This document shows positions 6,906 to 8,128 of a stretch of DNA of 8,128 nt, in pieces; positions within the stretch are counted from its first letter, which is position 1, and the number at the start of each line of letters is the position of its first letter. The notes beneath the pieces were generated by a model, which saw only the letters and a list, made by a program, of their open reading frames with translations, did not search any database and was not told the origin of the DNA. The DNA comes from Flavobacteriaceae bacterium UBA3440 (GTDB lineage: Bacteria; Bacteroidota; Bacteroidia; Flavobacteriales; Flavobacteriaceae). The position numbers and the translations under genes were made by a program. The DNA is taken from assembly GCA_002378585.1 (NCBI GenBank), contig DFSJ01000019.1:1-8128 (forward strand), given 5' to 3'.

Positions 6906-8128
6906 TAAGCAGTTCTTCTAGGGTATCGAATACTTTCAGTCAATTGTTGAATATGCGCAGGTGGTGGGGTCGTCCATCTTGATACCACTAGAGCCACAAA
7001 AATATTTACCAACATGCCTACGGTTCCAAAGCCTTCAGGTGAAATGTCCCACCACCAATCTGTTGAAGGTGGTATTGTTTGGGTGAACCATCCCAACTTG
7101 AAGTAAATCATATAAAAAAGCATGAGCGAGATTCCGGTAACCATACCGGCTATGGCTCCTTGTTTATTCATCCGCTTATCAAAAATACCCAGTACAATAG
7201 CAGGAAAGAAAGACGAAGCGGCTAGACCAAAAGCTAGGGCAACTGTTGCTGCAACAAATCCTGGGGGGTTTACTCCAAAGTATCCGGCAACTAAAACCGC
7301 AGCCCCTGCAGCAAAGCGGGCCAAAAACAATTCTTTCTTCTCGCTGATTTTTGAGTTCAATTGCTTTTTAATTAAATCGTGAGCAATACTGGTACTGATC
7401 ACCAGAAGTAAACCTGCTGCAGTCGATAACGCAGCTGCCAATCCTCCAGCGGCCACCAATGCGATTACCCAATTGGGAAGTTGAGCCATTTCTGGATTGG
7501 CGAGAACAATGATGTCATTGTCAATAGTTAATTCGTTTAAGTCTGGATGGGCCAGGTATTGAATGACCCCATCAGAATTTTTGTCTTCAAACTTGATCAA
7601 TCCTGTTTTTTCCCAATTAGTAAACCACTCAGGTACATGAGTGTAGGGAATATTGGATGTTGCACGAATCAAGTTTGTCCTGGCAAATGCTGAAATGGCA
7701 GGGGCAGTAGTATAGAGTATGGCAATAAAAATTAGTGCCCAGCCAGCTGAAATACGCGCATCTTTAACTTTAGGCACGGTAAAAAATCGAACAATTACAT
7801 GGGGTAATCCTGCTGTTCCAGCCATCAAAGCAAATGTAATGGCAAAAACATCCATCATCCCTTTGGATCCAGATGTGTATTCATGGAACCCTAACTCTTG
7901 ATTTAATCCGTCTAGTTTGTCCAGTAAAAAAGTGCCGTCGGATAGTTTGCCGCCAAAACCGAGTTGTGGTATAGGATTCCCGGTGAGTTGTATGGAAATG
8001 AATATGGCCGGCACCATAAACGCAAATATAAGAACGCAGTATTGAGCAATTTGGGTATAGGTAATTCCTTTCATTCCCCCCAGAACGGCATAAAAGAAAA
8101 CCAAACCCATACCTAGGTATACCCCGGT
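6905..8128 (-). CDS. Sodium:solute symporter, VC_2705/ActP-like, partial (N-terminus outside window)
   Basis: This is the C-terminal 407 residues of an inner-membrane sodium:solute symporter (SSS family). The frame stays open through 8128, and codons before the first internal ATG (8110) still fit the family (YLG-MGLVFFYAVLGGMKG), so about 150 N-terminal residues lie beyond the edge. Counting from that ATG: GGMKGITYTQ (11-20), GTAGLPHVIVRFFTVP (98-113) and the signature GGLAAALSTAAGLLL (222-236), with the Ser/Thr that in this family helps form a sodium site. A soluble loop at about 150-210 contains DKNSDGVIQY, typical of my recollection of the VC_2705 subgroup. Members of that subgroup usually have a small DUF4212 partner gene upstream, which would fall outside the window. 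Substrates may be acetate or other short organic acids; this is not determined by sequence. The end (RYPRRTA) is abrupt. Confidence 0.9.
   Translation of the reverse strand, partial: TGVYLGMGLVFFYAVLGGMKGITYTQIAQYCVLIFAFMVPAIFISIQLTGNPIPQLGFGGKLSDGTFLLDKLDGLNQELGFHEYTSGSKGMMDVFAITFALMAGTAGLPHVIVRFFTVPKVKDARISAGWALIFIAILYTTAPAISAFARTNLIRATSNIPYTHVPEWFTNWEKTGLIKFEDKNSDGVIQYLAHPDLNELTIDNDIIVLANPEMAQLPNWVIALVAAGGLAAALSTAAGLLLVISTSIAHDLIKKQLNSKISEKKELFLARFAAGAAVLVAGYFGVNPPGFVAATVALAFGLAASSFFPAIVLGIFDKRMNKQGAIAGMVTGISLMLFYMIYFKLGWFTQTIPPSTDWWWDISPEGFGTVGMLVNIFVALVVSRWTTPPPAHIQQLTESIRYPRRTA

Overview
The window looks like chromosomal DNA of a Bacteroidota member (Flavobacteriia or Cytophagia type). 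It is AT-rich, its genes lack clear Shine-Dalgarno sequences, it carries a short lipoprotein with a Cys lipobox, and its protein types are common in that phylum. No RNA gene, insertion sequence, CRISPR array or integration site was seen. No stretch above 300 bases lacks a gene.

Layout. (1) 22-3557, minus strand: a tight four-gene operon, in transcription order an NRAMP-superfamily permease, pxpA, pxpB and pxpC. PxpABC is the ATP-dependent 5-oxoprolinase that opens 5-oxoproline (pyroglutamate) to glutamate. Gene spacings are 0 nt, a 4-nt overlap and 9 nt. (2) 3563-3655: an apparent 30-codon tail of a lost gene, ending 5 nt before the permease start and resembling the C-terminus of a fold-type I PLP enzyme. 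(3) 3679-4698, minus: an exported lipoprotein of the proline iminopeptidase family. (4) 4897-5850, plus: a secreted PqqB-like metallo-beta-lactamase-fold protein that must start at a non-ATG codon. (5) 5964-6839, plus: a multi-pass membrane protein of unknown function. (6) 6905-8128, minus: the C-terminal part of a sodium:solute symporter (VC_2705/ActP-like), cut by the window edge.

How they may work together. The operon reads as uptake plus opening of 5-oxoproline. The permease has lost the side chains with which canonical NRAMP proteins hold metal ions in TM1 and TM6. With its position at the head of the pxp operon, this suggests it may carry something other than a divalent metal, perhaps 5-oxoproline itself. 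The upstream exported peptidase-family hydrolase could feed the pathway from peptides, but that is speculation from position. The right half shows no clear functional link with the left. I see no wholly new multi-gene system; the most interesting points are the atypical permease and the gene remnant in front of it.
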